64,000 nt of DNA from Silvania confinis. GTDB lineage: Bacteria; Pseudomonadota; Gammaproteobacteria; Enterobacterales; Enterobacteriaceae. This document shows positions 35,971 to 50,301 of the stretch, one piece after another. The stretch lies in contig NZ_JAMGZJ010000077.1 of assembly GCF_025564085.1 (NCBI RefSeq), positions 558,001 through 622,000 on the forward strand, in the 5' to 3' direction. Within the stretch, counting starts at the first letter, position 1. Each line of letters begins with the position of its first letter. Below the pieces are notes generated by a model. The model had not been told where the DNA came from and did not search any database. It saw only the letters and a list, made by a program, of their open reading frames with translations. The translations under genes were made by a program, and so were the position numbers.

Positions 35971-38143
35971 GAATTTGTCCCTTCTTCAGCGCACTCATCA
36001 CGCTCTCTTTCGGGCCGTCGGCAATGATTTTGCCGTTGTCGACGATAATCAGACGGTCCACCAGCGCCAGCAATGACGCGCGATGGGTCACCATCAGCAG
36101 CGTTTTGTTGGCAATCACCGGTGCCAGCGCCTTTTTGATCAGATCTTCGCTGGTGTTATCCATCGAACTGGTGGGTTCGTCCATCAACAGCACCGGGGGA
36201 TCGAGCAGCAGCGCGCGCGCCAGCGCCACGGCCTGCCGCTGGCCACCGGAGAGACTCATTCCCCGCTCGCCCACCTGCATGTTGTAGCCGGACGGATGGC
36301 GACGGGCAAACTCGTGAACCCCGGTCAGAGTGGCGGCTCGCAGCATGGTTTCATCGTCCACGTAGCTGGCACCGTACACCAGGTTTTCGCGCAGGGTGCC
36401 GCTGAACAGGTGAATATCCTGCGGGGCATAGCCGATGTTATGGCGCAGGTCGTGAACATCCAGCTGGCGAAGATCAATCCCGTCGATCAGCACATTGCCG
36501 CCGTCAGGCTGGTAAAAACCGACCAGCAGTTTCGCCAGCGAGCTTTTACCAGAACCGCTGCGCCCGATAATCCCCACCTTCTCGCCGGGTTGGATCGTCA
36601 GCGAGACGTTGGTGAGCGAGGTGTACTGGTTACCCGGATAACAGAACGTCACGTCGCGCAACTCGATGGCCCCGGAGAGGGTTTCGCGCTTCAACGGCAC
36701 TTCGCCGTCCTGCACTTCCTGCTCCAGATCCATCATTCTGTCGATGGTCGCTTTGGTCATGCGCGCGCGCTGGTAGCGGGTAATCAGGCTGCACAGCTGG
36801 CCGATGGGCATCATGGCGCGACGGTGCAGCAGGTAGCAGGCAATCAGCCCGCCCATGCTCAGGTTGCCGCCAATAATGATGTATACCCCGGCGACGATAA
36901 TCGCCACGCCGCTGGCCTGCTGCAGCCATGAGGTAAAGTTCACCGCCACACTGGAGAGCGATTTGACCCGCAGTTCCAGCTTACTGAGCTGACCGGTGAG
37001 GTGCTCCCACTGATACTGGCGCTCGCTCTGGGCGTTATTAATCTTGATGGCGTCAAGGCCGGTCAGGGTTTCGACCAGCATCGCCTGGCGTTCGTTAGAC
37101 AACTGGTAGGTTTTTTTGACCCGCGACATCAGCGGCCGCTGGATAAGCCAGTTCACCCCCAGCGCCAGCGGATAGCAAAGCACCGGGATCCACACCAGCG
37201 GGCCACCGATCACCGCGATCACCACCAGAATCAGCAGCGTAAAGGGGAAATCGATAAAGGCCGTCAGGGTCAGCGACGAGAGGAACTCCCGGATCGACTG
37301 GAACTCCTGGAAGTTCTGCGCAAAGCTGCCCACCCGCGGCGGACGCAGCTTCATTTTCATCCCCAGCAGCCGCTCGAACAGGGCCGAGGAGACCACCAGA
37401 TCGGTTTTTTTACCCGCCAGATCGAGGCACATCCCGCGCAGAATTTTCAGCACAAAGTCGAACACGTAGGCAATCAGGATACCGACCGACATCACCCACA
37501 GGGTGGCAGTGGCCTGGTTTGGCACCACCCGGTCGTAGACGTTCATCACAAACAGTGGGGCGCCGAGCGCCACCAGGTTGACCAGGAAACTGGCCACCAC
37601 TGCATCAAGATACAGGGCTTTCGACAGCTTCAGGGTGTCCTGAAACCAGGCTTTGGTGCGCGGCAGCGTCGCCGTCGGCTGGGCATCGAATTCATGTTCC
37701 GGCGAGATAAAAATCGCCCTGCCGCTGTAATGCTCCGCCAGCGTCTCAGGGGAGAGCGTAATTTCGCCGCCTTCGGTTTCGCTCGGCAGCAGACGCGCCT
37801 GCTGCTCTGCATCCCAGCCAATCAGCACCGCCGTCTGGTCGTTTTTCAGCAGCAGAATAGCGGGCAGCGACAGCGCGGTAATGTGCTCCAGCGGACGCTG
37901 CACAACGCGCGCCTTGAGCCCTGCCCGCCCGGCGGCGCGCGGGAAAGCGTCCAGCGTCAGGGTGTGGGATCCCAGCGGCAGCCCCGTCGTCAGGACATTG
38001 CGGCTGGTGGCAATATTATGCAGTTTGCAGACGATCATCAGCGCATCGAGCAGCGGGTCGTCATGCATTTGCCGGGGATCCTGTCTGAGCGGAGCCTGCG
38101 GAGGTGTGTCGGCGCGATCCGCGGCGGTAATATCAGGCGTCAT
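35957..38143 (-). CDS. lapB: Type I secretion ABC exporter, LapB-like
   Basis: 728-residue exporter ATPase. Residues about 25-150 form a degenerate C39 peptidase-like domain (no catalytic Cys in the LPLGSHTLTLDAFPRAA region), as in exporters of large adhesins and RTX proteins, where it docks the substrate. Six transmembrane helices follow (about 170-450), then the nucleotide-binding domain with Walker A GRSGSGKSS, signature LSGGQRQAVALARA and Walker B VLLMDEPT. It lies between lapE and lapC. Confidence 0.93.
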   Translation of the reverse strand: MTPDITAADRADTPPQAPLRQDPRQMHDDPLLDALMIVCKLHNIATSRNVLTTGLPLGSHTLTLDAFPRAAGRAGLKARVVQRPLEHITALSLPAILLLKNDQTAVLIGWDAEQQARLLPSETEGGEITLSPETLAEHYSGRAIFISPEHEFDAQPTATLPRTKAWFQDTLKLSKALYLDAVVASFLVNLVALGAPLFVMNVYDRVVPNQATATLWVMSVGILIAYVFDFVLKILRGMCLDLAGKKTDLVVSSALFERLLGMKMKLRPPRVGSFAQNFQEFQSIREFLSSLTLTAFIDFPFTLLILVVIAVIGGPLVWIPVLCYPLALGVNWLIQRPLMSRVKKTYQLSNERQAMLVETLTGLDAIKINNAQSERQYQWEHLTGQLSKLELRVKSLSSVAVNFTSWLQQASGVAIIVAGVYIIIGGNLSMGGLIACYLLHRRAMMPIGQLCSLITRYQRARMTKATIDRMMDLEQEVQDGEVPLKRETLSGAIELRDVTFCYPGNQYTSLTNVSLTIQPGEKVGIIGRSGSGKSSLAKLLVGFYQPDGGNVLIDGIDLRQLDVHDLRHNIGYAPQDIHLFSGTLRENLVYGASYVDDETMLRAATLTGVHEFARRHPSGYNMQVGERGMSLSGGQRQAVALARALLLDPPVLLMDEPTSSMDNTSEDLIKKALAPVIANKTLLMVTHRASLLALVDRLIIVDNGKIIADGPKESVMSALKKGQIHANR

Positions 38144-38237
38144 TCTGTGCCTCAGTGTTCTGCAGACCGGGGCCGCAGATAAAAAAAGAGAGGGGCGTTA
38201 CCGGAACCGGAAACACCCCCGTCAGCCTTCGAAGGGC

Positions 38238-39587
38238 CTATTTTAACTCAGGCAGCTCGGCCTGCACACGCTGCGCCTGATCGAGCGGCTGCGCGGCTGA
38301 TGGCGCCTGAATGTTCAGGCTTTTAAGCAACTCGCCGGTGCGGGCGCTGATACGGTAGGTAGTGAACATATCGACAAACTGCAGTTCAACGTAGCGGCGC
38401 TGAGCGCTGAACACTTCGTTTTCGCTGTCCAGCATATCGAGCAAGGTACGGTCGCCGAGGCTGAACTGCTCCTGGTACGCGCTGCGCACTTTCACGCTGC
38501 GATCGGCATACTCTTTAGCGATCGGCACCTGCTGCCCGGCGTTGTTGAGGGCGTTCCAGGCCAGCCGCAGCTCTTCGTTCAGCTGGCGCTGGGCGTTGTT
38601 TTTCACATCCTGTGCTTCTTTCATTTTGTAGGCATAGGAGGTGAGGATCGCCTGATCGCTGCCGCCGTTATACAGGTTGTAGCGCATGCGCACCATTGCC
38701 TGCCACTCCTGGCTATGCCCGCGCGTGCCGTCGATGTTGTTGTCCATCGTGCGGCCCACTTCTACGTTCACATCCGGGTAAAAGCGCGATTTTGCCGCCT
38801 CGTACTGCTGGCGGGTGGCTTCCACGTCGGCATCGGCCTGTTTTAGCAACGGGCTGTTATTCTGCATCACGGTACGCGCTGCCGCAAGCGTAGCCGGAAC
38901 CGCGATCTTCGCCGGCATCACCAGCGTGTCGGCTTCTTTACCGGTGACGCTTTCATAGTTGGCGCGGGAGTCTTCAAGATTGGTTTGCTCGGTCAGCAGG
39001 TTGTTGCGCGCCTGCGCCAGACGGGCTTCGGCCTGGTCGAAGTCGGCCTGACGCCCCACGCCCTGTTCGGTGCGCAGACGGATTTGATCGAACACCCGCT
39101 GGTGGTTCTTCAGGTTATCTTCGGCAAGGGACACCATCTGCTGGCGCATCAGCACATCGAGATAGCTCTGGATCGCCTTCAGGGCGGTATTTTCGCTGGT
39201 ATTCAGCACCGTCCAGGCGCGGGAGTTGACCGTTGCTTTCTGGCGGTCGACTTCACTGCTGGTGGCAAAACCGTTAAACACGTTCTGGCGCAAATTGATG
39301 GCGGACTCGCTGCGGTGCAGGTCGCGCAGATGATCGCCTGCCGCGCGGGTGCTGGCGTTATCCGTCTGTTCCCAGCCGGTGCCGGCGGTGAGATCCAGCG
39401 TCGGCAGGTAGCCCCCTTTGGCGGCGCGCAGATCCTGATCGGCGGAATAACGGCTGTTGACCGTAGCGTTTACTTCCGGGTGCCACAGCAGGCTGTCTTT
39501 TACCGCCTGCTCAATGGTCGTTGCCTGGCTCTGTGTTGCCACCAGCGCCAGCGCTGCACCCATAAAAATTTGACTGTACTGTTTCAT
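38238..39587 (-). CDS. lapE: TolC-family outer membrane channel, LapE-like
   Basis: 449-residue outer membrane factor. N-terminal signal peptide (MKQYSQIFMGAALALVATQS), then two repeats of the TolC outer-membrane-efflux domain with long helical hairpins. It completes a dedicated type I exporter with lapB and lapC, and is the gene next to the large surface protein, typical of Lap/Bap systems. The C-terminus is rich in Ala, Gln and Pro. Confidence 0.92.
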   Translation of the reverse strand: MKQYSQIFMGAALALVATQSQATTIEQAVKDSLLWHPEVNATVNSRYSADQDLRAAKGGYLPTLDLTAGTGWEQTDNASTRAAGDHLRDLHRSESAINLRQNVFNGFATSSEVDRQKATVNSRAWTVLNTSENTALKAIQSYLDVLMRQQMVSLAEDNLKNHQRVFDQIRLRTEQGVGRQADFDQAEARLAQARNNLLTEQTNLEDSRANYESVTGKEADTLVMPAKIAVPATLAAARTVMQNNSPLLKQADADVEATRQQYEAAKSRFYPDVNVEVGRTMDNNIDGTRGHSQEWQAMVRMRYNLYNGGSDQAILTSYAYKMKEAQDVKNNAQRQLNEELRLAWNALNNAGQQVPIAKEYADRSVKVRSAYQEQFSLGDRTLLDMLDSENEVFSAQRRYVELQFVDMFTTYRISARTGELLKSLNIQAPSAAQPLDQAQRVQAELPELK

Positions 39588-39731
39588 GTTGTCGTTTTTT
39601 CCTTCATATCCCTTGATTGTTGGTCAATATCCACCAGAGAAAATCCCATTCGACCGAGGGGAAAATGCATCCTGCGATTTTTACGATCGGACGTTTTCCG
39701 TCGTCTGACCTGAAATGATGGTGCGATTGTC

Positions 39732-39755
39732 CGCCGCGCAGTCTCCTGCGCGGCG
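39732..39755 (-). terminator. GC-rich hairpin after the adhesin gene
   Basis: Ten-base stem CGCCGCGCAG / CTGCGCGGCG with a four-base loop, six bases after the adhesin stop codon. No T-run on the minus strand; it may slow or partly stop transcription into lapE, tuning the ratio of adhesin to exporter. Confidence 0.5.
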
Positions 39756-39760
39756 ACCGG

Positions 39761-44335
<4,575 letters not shown>

Positions 44336-44618
44336 AGTTTGTTTCCCTCAATCCTTTTCTCGCCCAATTCTTCCGCTGATCGAGCCTGAATGTTAAAAGA
44401 GAATTTATTTAATATTTTTCATTCGCTGTGTAACAAAAACGACAATACGCGCCTCAGCAGGCGTGTTTTTGATGCTGGTGCAACTTGGGGCGTATATTAA
44501 TAGATATGATGAATGAAAAGTAGTGCGCAGATGGTTACCTGATAAATCCAGGGGGCTAGATCATTCGCCCCCTCAATCACTTTGGGAAACATAATGCGAG
44601 TTAACGCACAAAAAAGGC
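44336..44618. other. Intergenic region upstream of the adhesin gene
   Basis: 283 bases between the adhesin start and the end of the 113-residue gene, both on the minus strand. It must carry the adhesin promoter; the AT-rich stretch 44398-44520 is the likely place. An imperfect hairpin (ACGCGCCT CAGC AGGCGTGT followed by TTTT, near 44451-44475) may end transcription of one strand. Confidence 0.5.
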
Positions 44619-44960
44619 TTAAATAAGCCCTTCATCCTCATCGGCAATTAATCCCTCCAGGCCACTTAACGAGCGTCGCGCCTGCGCGCGGTTGGTAAGT
44701 TTGGCCTGCGCGGCAGGCGGCAGATCGGTAATGCTTACCACCCCTTTACTCATCAGGACTTCAATCAAATCTTCCAGCACGCGGACCATTTCAAGGTCGC
44801 TCTGGCGCAACTGGGTCAGCGTGGCTTCGCGCGTCTCCCGCTGGCGTAGCCACTCATCAATCTCGGGCGTACTGGCTTCATGCTGTTGCGTCATGCCGCG
44901 AAACGGCGTCAGCTCTACCTGAATAATTCGCCCTTCGGCATCGCATTGTATGTAGTACAT
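44619..44960 (-). CDS. Small protein of the lapDG operon, function unknown
   Basis: 113 residues starting MYYIQCDAEGRIIQVELTPF. Composition is charged with a predicted helical middle (EIDEWLRQRETREATLTQLR) and a likely second helix containing DLEMVRVLEDLIEVLMSKGV. Related proteins downstream of lapD are sometimes misnamed tryptophan synthase beta-like; the true role is not known to me. ATG at 44960 has GGGG six bases upstream; an upstream in-frame ATG adds four residues. It is the last gene of the 551-residue protein-lapG-lapD unit, 25 bases after lapD. Confidence 0.75.
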   Translation of the reverse strand: MYYIQCDAEGRIIQVELTPFRGMTQQHEASTPEIDEWLRQRETREATLTQLRQSDLEMVRVLEDLIEVLMSKGVVSITDLPPAAQAKLTNRAQARRSLSGLEGLIADEDEGLI

Positions 44961-44985
44961 ATTCGGCCCCATTATTTGTGCGAGG

Positions 44986-46932
44986 TTAATTTACACCTAA
45001 GGTACTGGCATCCGCAAAATAGCGACCCATCGCACCATACAAGCCTATTTTTTCGAGTACCGCCAGTTCACCGGCCGTTTCTACACGTTCGGCAATTAAC
45101 GGTAAATTAATCTGACGGGTTGCCCAGTAGATAGCCTCAATAAATAGTTTTTTATCTTCTTCGCTATCGATATCGCGAATATAGCTGCCGTCAACCTTAA
45201 TCCACGCCAGCCCCCACTGCGGTAAATTGCCGATAAGGTGGAAGCGACCACCAAAATGCTGGATCCCCAGACGACAGCCCAGATCTTTCAGTCGGCTGAC
45301 CAGAATATTGACGCGCTCGGCATCAGGCAGTTCATTTTCGTCCAGCTCCAGCGTCAGACGGGCAGCAAGCTGCGGCACATTTTTCAGCGGTTGCAGCAGC
45401 GCATTCAGACTCTGATCGTCGGCCACGCTGGCACCGCTGATGCTCAGCGCCAGCGGTCGGGTGGATTTTGCCATTTCGTTGAGCGTCTGCTGCAGCATCA
45501 CAATGTCCATTCTCCGGCTCAGATCGAGACGATGGATCCACGGCATAAAGCGTCCGGCAGGCACCAGTTCGCCCTCCGGCGTGCGGATACGGGCGAGGAT
45601 CTTGTGGTGCAGCACCACGTGGGCGTTATTGCACTGGTACACCGGCTGGGAGAACAGCTCGAAAGCCTCGTGCGTCAGCACCGTATCCAGCCGGGTGTGC
45701 CAGCTGTGAAGATCCGCTTCGCTGTCGCTGGCGGAGGGGGTTTCGGGGCTGGCAAAAAAGCGCATCTCGGTTTCGGCCATCGCCAGCGCCTGGTCCGCCT
45801 GCATCAGAACCGCCTGCGGCGTATCGCCAACCTGGAACGGTACCAGCGCGAAGTGGGCCACCGGCGAGACGTCGCTCATGCCGGTTTCCGCCAGCGCCTT
45901 CAGCTGGGTGCTGAGGGTCTGAGTCAGGTTCTCAATCTCCTGCGGCAGGATCTGCGGGGCGATGATCGCGAACTCTCCGCCGCGCACGCGGGATAAGAAG
46001 CCTTCGTTATGGAAGTAATTGCGCTGCAGGCCGGTCAGGATAGTGGCGACGCTGGTCAACAGCTGGTCGGTTTTGGCCCCGCCCAGACGCTGGTTCATCC
46101 CAATAAGATCCTGCACCCGCAGCAGCATCAGATGGCCCGAAGCGTTCTCTTCATCGCTGAGGCGCGACTGGAGCTGCATATCAAAGGCTCGGCGGTTGCT
46201 CAGGCCGGTCAGGCTGTCGGAATAGGCCTCTTTGCGCAGGGTTTCGCTGCGCTGGGCCTGCTCGCTGAACAGTACCTTAAGCTGGGTGACCATCATGTTG
46301 GTGGCTTCTACCACCCGGCGCAGTTCCGGGGTTTTTGGCAGGGCCGGAACGTTCAGGAACTCGCGGCGGCAGATAGCCATTGCCTGGCCGACAATATAGT
46401 TGAGCGGTCGCAGCATCCGGCGCAGCAGCAGGGTCACGCCGAGAATAAACAGCAGGCTGCAGCCGGTAAGCCACCAGAAGCTGGCAACCATCCCGTCCCA
46501 CAGGCGCGCCAGCGCAAACATCGGATGGCTGACCACTTCAACGCGGGCCACCTGGCTCCAGCCGCGCATCACAATGGCGTCGCCTTCCCCCGGGCTCAGG
46601 TTCACCAGCCGCACAAACCACTGCGGGACGCGGGTATCCTGCGGCACATCGTTGCGCTCGATAATCGGCTTATTCGTGGTAATGTCGACCACCCGGATGC
46701 GATAAAAATACCCGCTATCGAAGATCGAGTTCACCATCAGCTCGGTCATGGTCGGGTCATCGATATGGGTGGTTAACGACAGTCCCAGCGCCGTCGCCGC
46801 GTCCTGCGCGTGGGCGCTCAGCTGATTGCGATATTGTTCGCGCGACGTTTCCAGGGTGACGACAAAGTTGCCGCAGAAAATGACGAACGTAAATAAACAG
46901 ATGCCAATCAGTAGCTGTTTATAAAGAGACAT
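44986..46932 (-). CDS. lapD: c-di-GMP receptor LapD
   Basis: 648-residue inner membrane signalling protein. TM1 near 6-24, a periplasmic output domain to about 150 with Trp125 in MRGWSQVAR (the LapG-binding Trp of known LapD), TM2 near 152-172, a HAMP-like segment, a GGDEF domain (about 230-395) and an EAL domain (about 405-640). The GGDEF motif reads RGGEF near residue 318 and the EAL motif reads KIL near 443, so both domains should be inactive; the EAL domain binds c-di-GMP as receptor. At high c-di-GMP LapD holds LapG and keeps the adhesin on the cell. It ends at a TAA 25 bases before the next gene. Confidence 0.95.
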   Translation of the reverse strand: MSLYKQLLIGICLFTFVIFCGNFVVTLETSREQYRNQLSAHAQDAATALGLSLTTHIDDPTMTELMVNSIFDSGYFYRIRVVDITTNKPIIERNDVPQDTRVPQWFVRLVNLSPGEGDAIVMRGWSQVARVEVVSHPMFALARLWDGMVASFWWLTGCSLLFILGVTLLLRRMLRPLNYIVGQAMAICRREFLNVPALPKTPELRRVVEATNMMVTQLKVLFSEQAQRSETLRKEAYSDSLTGLSNRRAFDMQLQSRLSDEENASGHLMLLRVQDLIGMNQRLGGAKTDQLLTSVATILTGLQRNYFHNEGFLSRVRGGEFAIIAPQILPQEIENLTQTLSTQLKALAETGMSDVSPVAHFALVPFQVGDTPQAVLMQADQALAMAETEMRFFASPETPSASDSEADLHSWHTRLDTVLTHEAFELFSQPVYQCNNAHVVLHHKILARIRTPEGELVPAGRFMPWIHRLDLSRRMDIVMLQQTLNEMAKSTRPLALSISGASVADDQSLNALLQPLKNVPQLAARLTLELDENELPDAERVNILVSRLKDLGCRLGIQHFGGRFHLIGNLPQWGLAWIKVDGSYIRDIDSEEDKKLFIEAIYWATRQINLPLIAERVETAGELAVLEKIGLYGAMGRYFADASTLGVN

Positions 46933-46940
46933 GGTCTTTC

Positions 46941-47618
46941 CTATTCATTAATTTCAAATCCCTCTGCACGCATTCGGGTGAGAAGATCCTGCCAGCGGGA
47001 GAGCCGTTTGCTGTCGCCCACGCGCTTATTGCCGCCGGATTGCGGCAGCCACAACCCTTCGCCGTTAAACGCGTACACCGGCAGCAGGTCAGTACGTTGG
47101 GTGGCAGGCAGGATGGTCGTTTTAAGGTTGTCGAGCACCAGCGGAATGGCATCCGGCGTGGCGTACCACGTCACTACCATATGCGCCTGATTCAGCTGCA
47201 GCGCTTTAACGTAGGTAATGCGCAACTGGTTGGCGGGAACGCCGAGTTCGCGCAGGGTGAAGTATTTCGCCAGCGCATAATCTTCGCAGTCCCCTGCCCC
47301 TTTGCGTAAAAACTCAATCGGCGTGGCCCAGTAATCCTGTTGATTCCAGACGACAATATCATCCCGGAACGCCATCCGATCGTTAAAAAACTGGTTCACC
47401 GCGTTCAGCTTCTGCTGGATGGTGCCCTGCGGCGGGTTCTTCAGCAGGGTTGCCCACTCGTCGATCCGCTGCCTGGCCGCCGGCGTGGCCGGACCGTACA
47501 GCCGCTCGGTGCGGGTGCTGATGGCGCTGAAATCCCAGCCGGCACCGAGGCCAGTAGAGAAAGCCAGCAGCACCAGCAGCCAGGCGCTCAGCGAAAAAAG
47601 TGCGCGTCGGCGGTTCAT
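46941..47618 (-). CDS. lapG: Periplasmic adhesin protease LapG
   Basis: 225-residue bacterial transglutaminase-like cysteine protease. N-terminal hydrophobic segment (signal or anchor, about residues 7-26), then the catalytic triad Cys111 in GAGDCEDYALA, His146 in NQAHMVVTWY and Asp163 in PLVLDNL. LapG cuts LapA-type adhesins behind the retention module at an Ala-Ala bond and releases the cell from the biofilm; the adhesin next door has such a site (TAAG, residues 103-106). Calcium is needed in characterised relatives. Three bases separate it from the upstream gene, eight from lapD. Confidence 0.95.
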   Translation of the reverse strand: MNRRRALFSLSAWLLVLLAFSTGLGAGWDFSAISTRTERLYGPATPAARQRIDEWATLLKNPPQGTIQQKLNAVNQFFNDRMAFRDDIVVWNQQDYWATPIEFLRKGAGDCEDYALAKYFTLRELGVPANQLRITYVKALQLNQAHMVVTWYATPDAIPLVLDNLKTTILPATQRTDLLPVYAFNGEGLWLPQSGGNKRVGDSKRLSRWQDLLTRMRAEGFEINE

Positions 47619-47621
47619 CCG

Positions 47622-49277
47622 TCAGCCTGTCCGCTCAAGAAGCCCGCGTTTACGGTACGCCACATAGCCGGAAAGATAGTGCTCAACGTCATCGATCCGC
47701 ACCCGGTAGCTGTGGTGACGAATAAAGAAACTGCCGACGATGCAGGCCGGATTTTTGAAGAACATCGCCACCTCCGGCCAGAAAAAGCCATTGGCCAGAT
47801 AACGGGCGCGGGTTTCCAGCGCCAGGTTGAATGTCTCCCGGTCAAAACCGGCCAGCAGCTGCACGTGCGGCGAATCGGCAAGGCGCTCAATCATCCGCGA
47901 GGCCGCCATCATTAACTCCAGCAGCGTGGGATAGGTGGTGACGCGATTCTGCACAAAGTCGAGATGGTCGCGCACGTTGTCCAGCCCAAACTGGTAGTAG
48001 CGTTCCAGCGGGCGGTACAGGGTCAGCTCGTTTACGCAGTAGCTGAGCCAGTGGTCATGCGCCTGCCAGTGCTTCTGTTCGATAAAGTGATCCATCGCGC
48101 GCTCGACCATCGCGAGCCAGCGCGGTTCCTTCGTCAGACCGTACAGGCGCATCAGGGCGAACGCCGCTTCCCCGTCGTAATAGATGATACGGTGCGCCGC
48201 CTTCAGGGACAGATCCCCGGCGTTCAGCACGTGGACAAAACCGCCGCTGCCGGGATCCTGCATAAAGCCGATCCCGTTAGCCAGCCGTTCCATCTGTGCG
48301 ACGTAGCGGCTGTCGCCGGTCAGCTCGCAGTATTTGCTCATCGCCAGGATGCACACTGCATTGCCGCCGAGCTTGATCTCATCCCCGGTATCCACCAGGA
48401 AGTCGGCTTCGCTGCCGTCAGGGAGCGCGTAAGTGCGAATAAAGGTGGCGCAGAGATCCGCCAGCGCCCGCTCAATCGCCGCAAAATGCGCAGGCTGTTG
48501 GGTCACTTCCCATCCTTCGAGCAGCGCGTAGGTCGAGCTGGCGTGACGCAGGGCGTTATAGGTAGGGATCGCGCGATCAAAGCAGGGGAACCAGCCGTAC
48601 TGATAGCGCCCGGACGGCGTGACCTGACGGGCCAGATAGTCGGTGGCCGAGGCGATCATCGGCGTAAGCGCGGTCTCCTGCCAGTCCGGCAGCTGGCGGT
48701 AGCCGCTGTTACGCCCGGTCGATTCGATGGGCAACACCTGCTCGCCGTCGCAGAACAGCGATCGGGTGGTGAAGCGCCAGATCGTCTGGTCAGGTTGCTC
48801 AGGCCAGTTCAGCAGCGCGCCAAAACGACGACGGGAAAAGTGGGCCAGGTTATTGGCGTTGGGCGTGGCGACGCCGTGGTCGCCGTGGTACAGCAGCGCA
48901 TTAGCGCCAATCTCCTGCTCCAGCATCGCGTAGCGAAACGCCGGATCCAGGCTCAGGCCAAAGCGGAAATAGTTGCGTTTGGTTTGCGCTAAACGGGCTT
49001 CCAGTGCATCCCAGCGCAGCGCCTGCACTTTATCGACGAGGTCGACCCGCAGCCAGCAGACCTCCGCCTTGCTCTTTTGCTGCCACTGCGCCAGCACCTG
49101 CGTTCCCTGGCTCCAGGCCTGCTCGAAGGTCTCGCCGCAGCAGTGCACAACGTGCGCGCGACTTTTGCCGTCAGAGACGCTAAAAAACAGCACCCATGCC
49201 GGGCACGGAGCGGGTTTTGGGGCCAGCGTCAGCGTGTCCAGCTCCGAACGGATCTGCGCAAGAAAGTGGCTGAGCAA
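47622..49277 (-). CDS. Predicted alpha/alpha-barrel protein in the lapDG operon, unknown function
   Basis: 551 residues, soluble, without signal peptide. From about residue 190 it shows a repeating helical pattern with conserved stretches ([88 protein letters not shown]), like the six-hairpin barrels of N-acylglucosamine 2-epimerases and some glycoside hydrolases. Residues 1-150 are a separate domain I do not recognise. It starts with TTG at 49277 (AGGAG eight bases before); an in-frame ATG is not available upstream. First gene of the unit with lapG and lapD and divergent from the hydrolase and Mur-ligase fusion genes, hinting at a sugar or peptidoglycan-like substrate. Confidence 0.6.
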   Translation of the reverse strand: MLSHFLAQIRSELDTLTLAPKPAPCPAWVLFFSVSDGKSRAHVVHCCGETFEQAWSQGTQVLAQWQQKSKAEVCWLRVDLVDKVQALRWDALEARLAQTKRNYFRFGLSLDPAFRYAMLEQEIGANALLYHGDHGVATPNANNLAHFSRRRFGALLNWPEQPDQTIWRFTTRSLFCDGEQVLPIESTGRNSGYRQLPDWQETALTPMIASATDYLARQVTPSGRYQYGWFPCFDRAIPTYNALRHASSTYALLEGWEVTQQPAHFAAIERALADLCATFIRTYALPDGSEADFLVDTGDEIKLGGNAVCILAMSKYCELTGDSRYVAQMERLANGIGFMQDPGSGGFVHVLNAGDLSLKAAHRIIYYDGEAAFALMRLYGLTKEPRWLAMVERAMDHFIEQKHWQAHDHWLSYCVNELTLYRPLERYYQFGLDNVRDHLDFVQNRVTTYPTLLELMMAASRMIERLADSPHVQLLAGFDRETFNLALETRARYLANGFFWPEVAMFFKNPACIVGSFFIRHHSYRVRIDDVEHYLSGYVAYRKRGLLERTG

Positions 49278-49397
49278 TATGTGGACTCCTGTTTGCGCCA
49301 GAGAAACCCCCTGCCGTAAAATTCCTTAATATATAGTAACATTATGCATCATCAGTTGTGTATTCTGTGCATATATAGGTTTAACCGGGGCGGTGTT

Positions 49398-50291
49398 GTG
49401 AGGCGATGCTGGGCACTTTTCGTTCTGCTGCTGACAGGCCTGGCGGCTCACGCCAACACGCCGCTGCTGTGGAACCAACCGGCCAGCAAGCAAAACTGTC
49501 CGCCTGGGGACGATGCCGCATGGGTAGACTACCCTGGCGGTAAGGCCTGCATCCGCTATTTTAGCGCCGGTCGTCTGCAAAACGCCCCCGTGGCGCTGAT
49601 GGTGTTTAAAGGCGACCGGGTGTCCCTGATTACCCGTCCGCCACAGACCATCCCCGCGAATACCGCCGATGCCCAGCGCCGTCAGGCGCAGGCCATAATG
49701 CGCAAGACCGGTCTGCCCACGGTGATTATCGCCCGGCCGGGCACCTACGGCTCGAGCGGCAATCATTATCGCCGCCGCCAGCCGGAAGAATTTCTGGCCC
49801 TCAATGCCGCCGTCGACGCCATCAAAGCGCGTTACGGGATCCAGCACCTTATCCTCAGCGGACACAGCGGCGGCGCGACCGCCGCCTCGGCGCTGCTCGC
49901 ATATGGCCGCCGGGACATTGACTGTGCGGTACTGACCTCCGGCGCATGGGGATTGCTGGAGCGGGCCGAGCGTCTGCGCCAGCAGCGCGGCGAGGCACCT
50001 GCCCCCGCGCTGGACGGTACCGGACTGCCCCATCCCTGGGATCCGTTCGATCACCTCGACAGTATTGCCCCCGATCCCCAACGTCTGATCCTGGTGATCG
50101 GCAATCCGCAGGATCGCAACACCCCGTTCGACCTGCAGATGCGCTACGCCAGGGCGCTGGGCAATCGGGGTCATCAGGTACAACTGCTCGAACGCCCTGC
50201 CGCACCGCCGGAGTATCACGATCTGCTGGGCAATGCGGGCATTAACGCAATTAATCTGTGTCCGCGCCGCGGGCACGCCGCCAGACAGTAA
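49398..50291 (+). CDS. Secreted alpha/beta hydrolase
   Basis: 297 residues. GTG start at 49398 with GGGGCGG before it gives a signal peptide (RRCWALFVLLLTGLAAHA, cut before NTP). The mature part has the nucleophile elbow SGHSGGATAA, a catalytic-acid region (NPQDRNTPFDLQMRY) and a late His in PPEYHDLLG, consistent with a serine hydrolase or peptidase of the alpha/beta fold. Four cysteines may form disulphides. It lies ten bases before the Mur-ligase fusion gene, so both are one unit. The substrate is unknown; a periplasmic ester or peptide bond is the plain guess. Confidence 0.75.
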   Translation: MRRCWALFVLLLTGLAAHANTPLLWNQPASKQNCPPGDDAAWVDYPGGKACIRYFSAGRLQNAPVALMVFKGDRVSLITRPPQTIPANTADAQRRQAQAIMRKTGLPTVIIARPGTYGSSGNHYRRRQPEEFLALNAAVDAIKARYGIQHLILSGHSGGATAASALLAYGRRDIDCAVLTSGAWGLLERAERLRQQRGEAPAPALDGTGLPHPWDPFDHLDSIAPDPQRLILVIGNPQDRNTPFDLQMRYARALGNRGHQVQLLERPAAPPEYHDLLGNAGINAINLCPRRGHAARQ

Positions 50292-50301
50292 GGACATCGC
50301 T

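Noticed and set aside
37001..38182. A 393-codon plus-strand frame
   Set aside because: Antisense shadow of lapB, whose ABC motifs are complete.
49326..50297. A 323-codon minus-strand frame over the hydrolase gene
   Set aside because: The plus strand has a signal peptide and GHSGG motif; the minus frame has no recognisable features.
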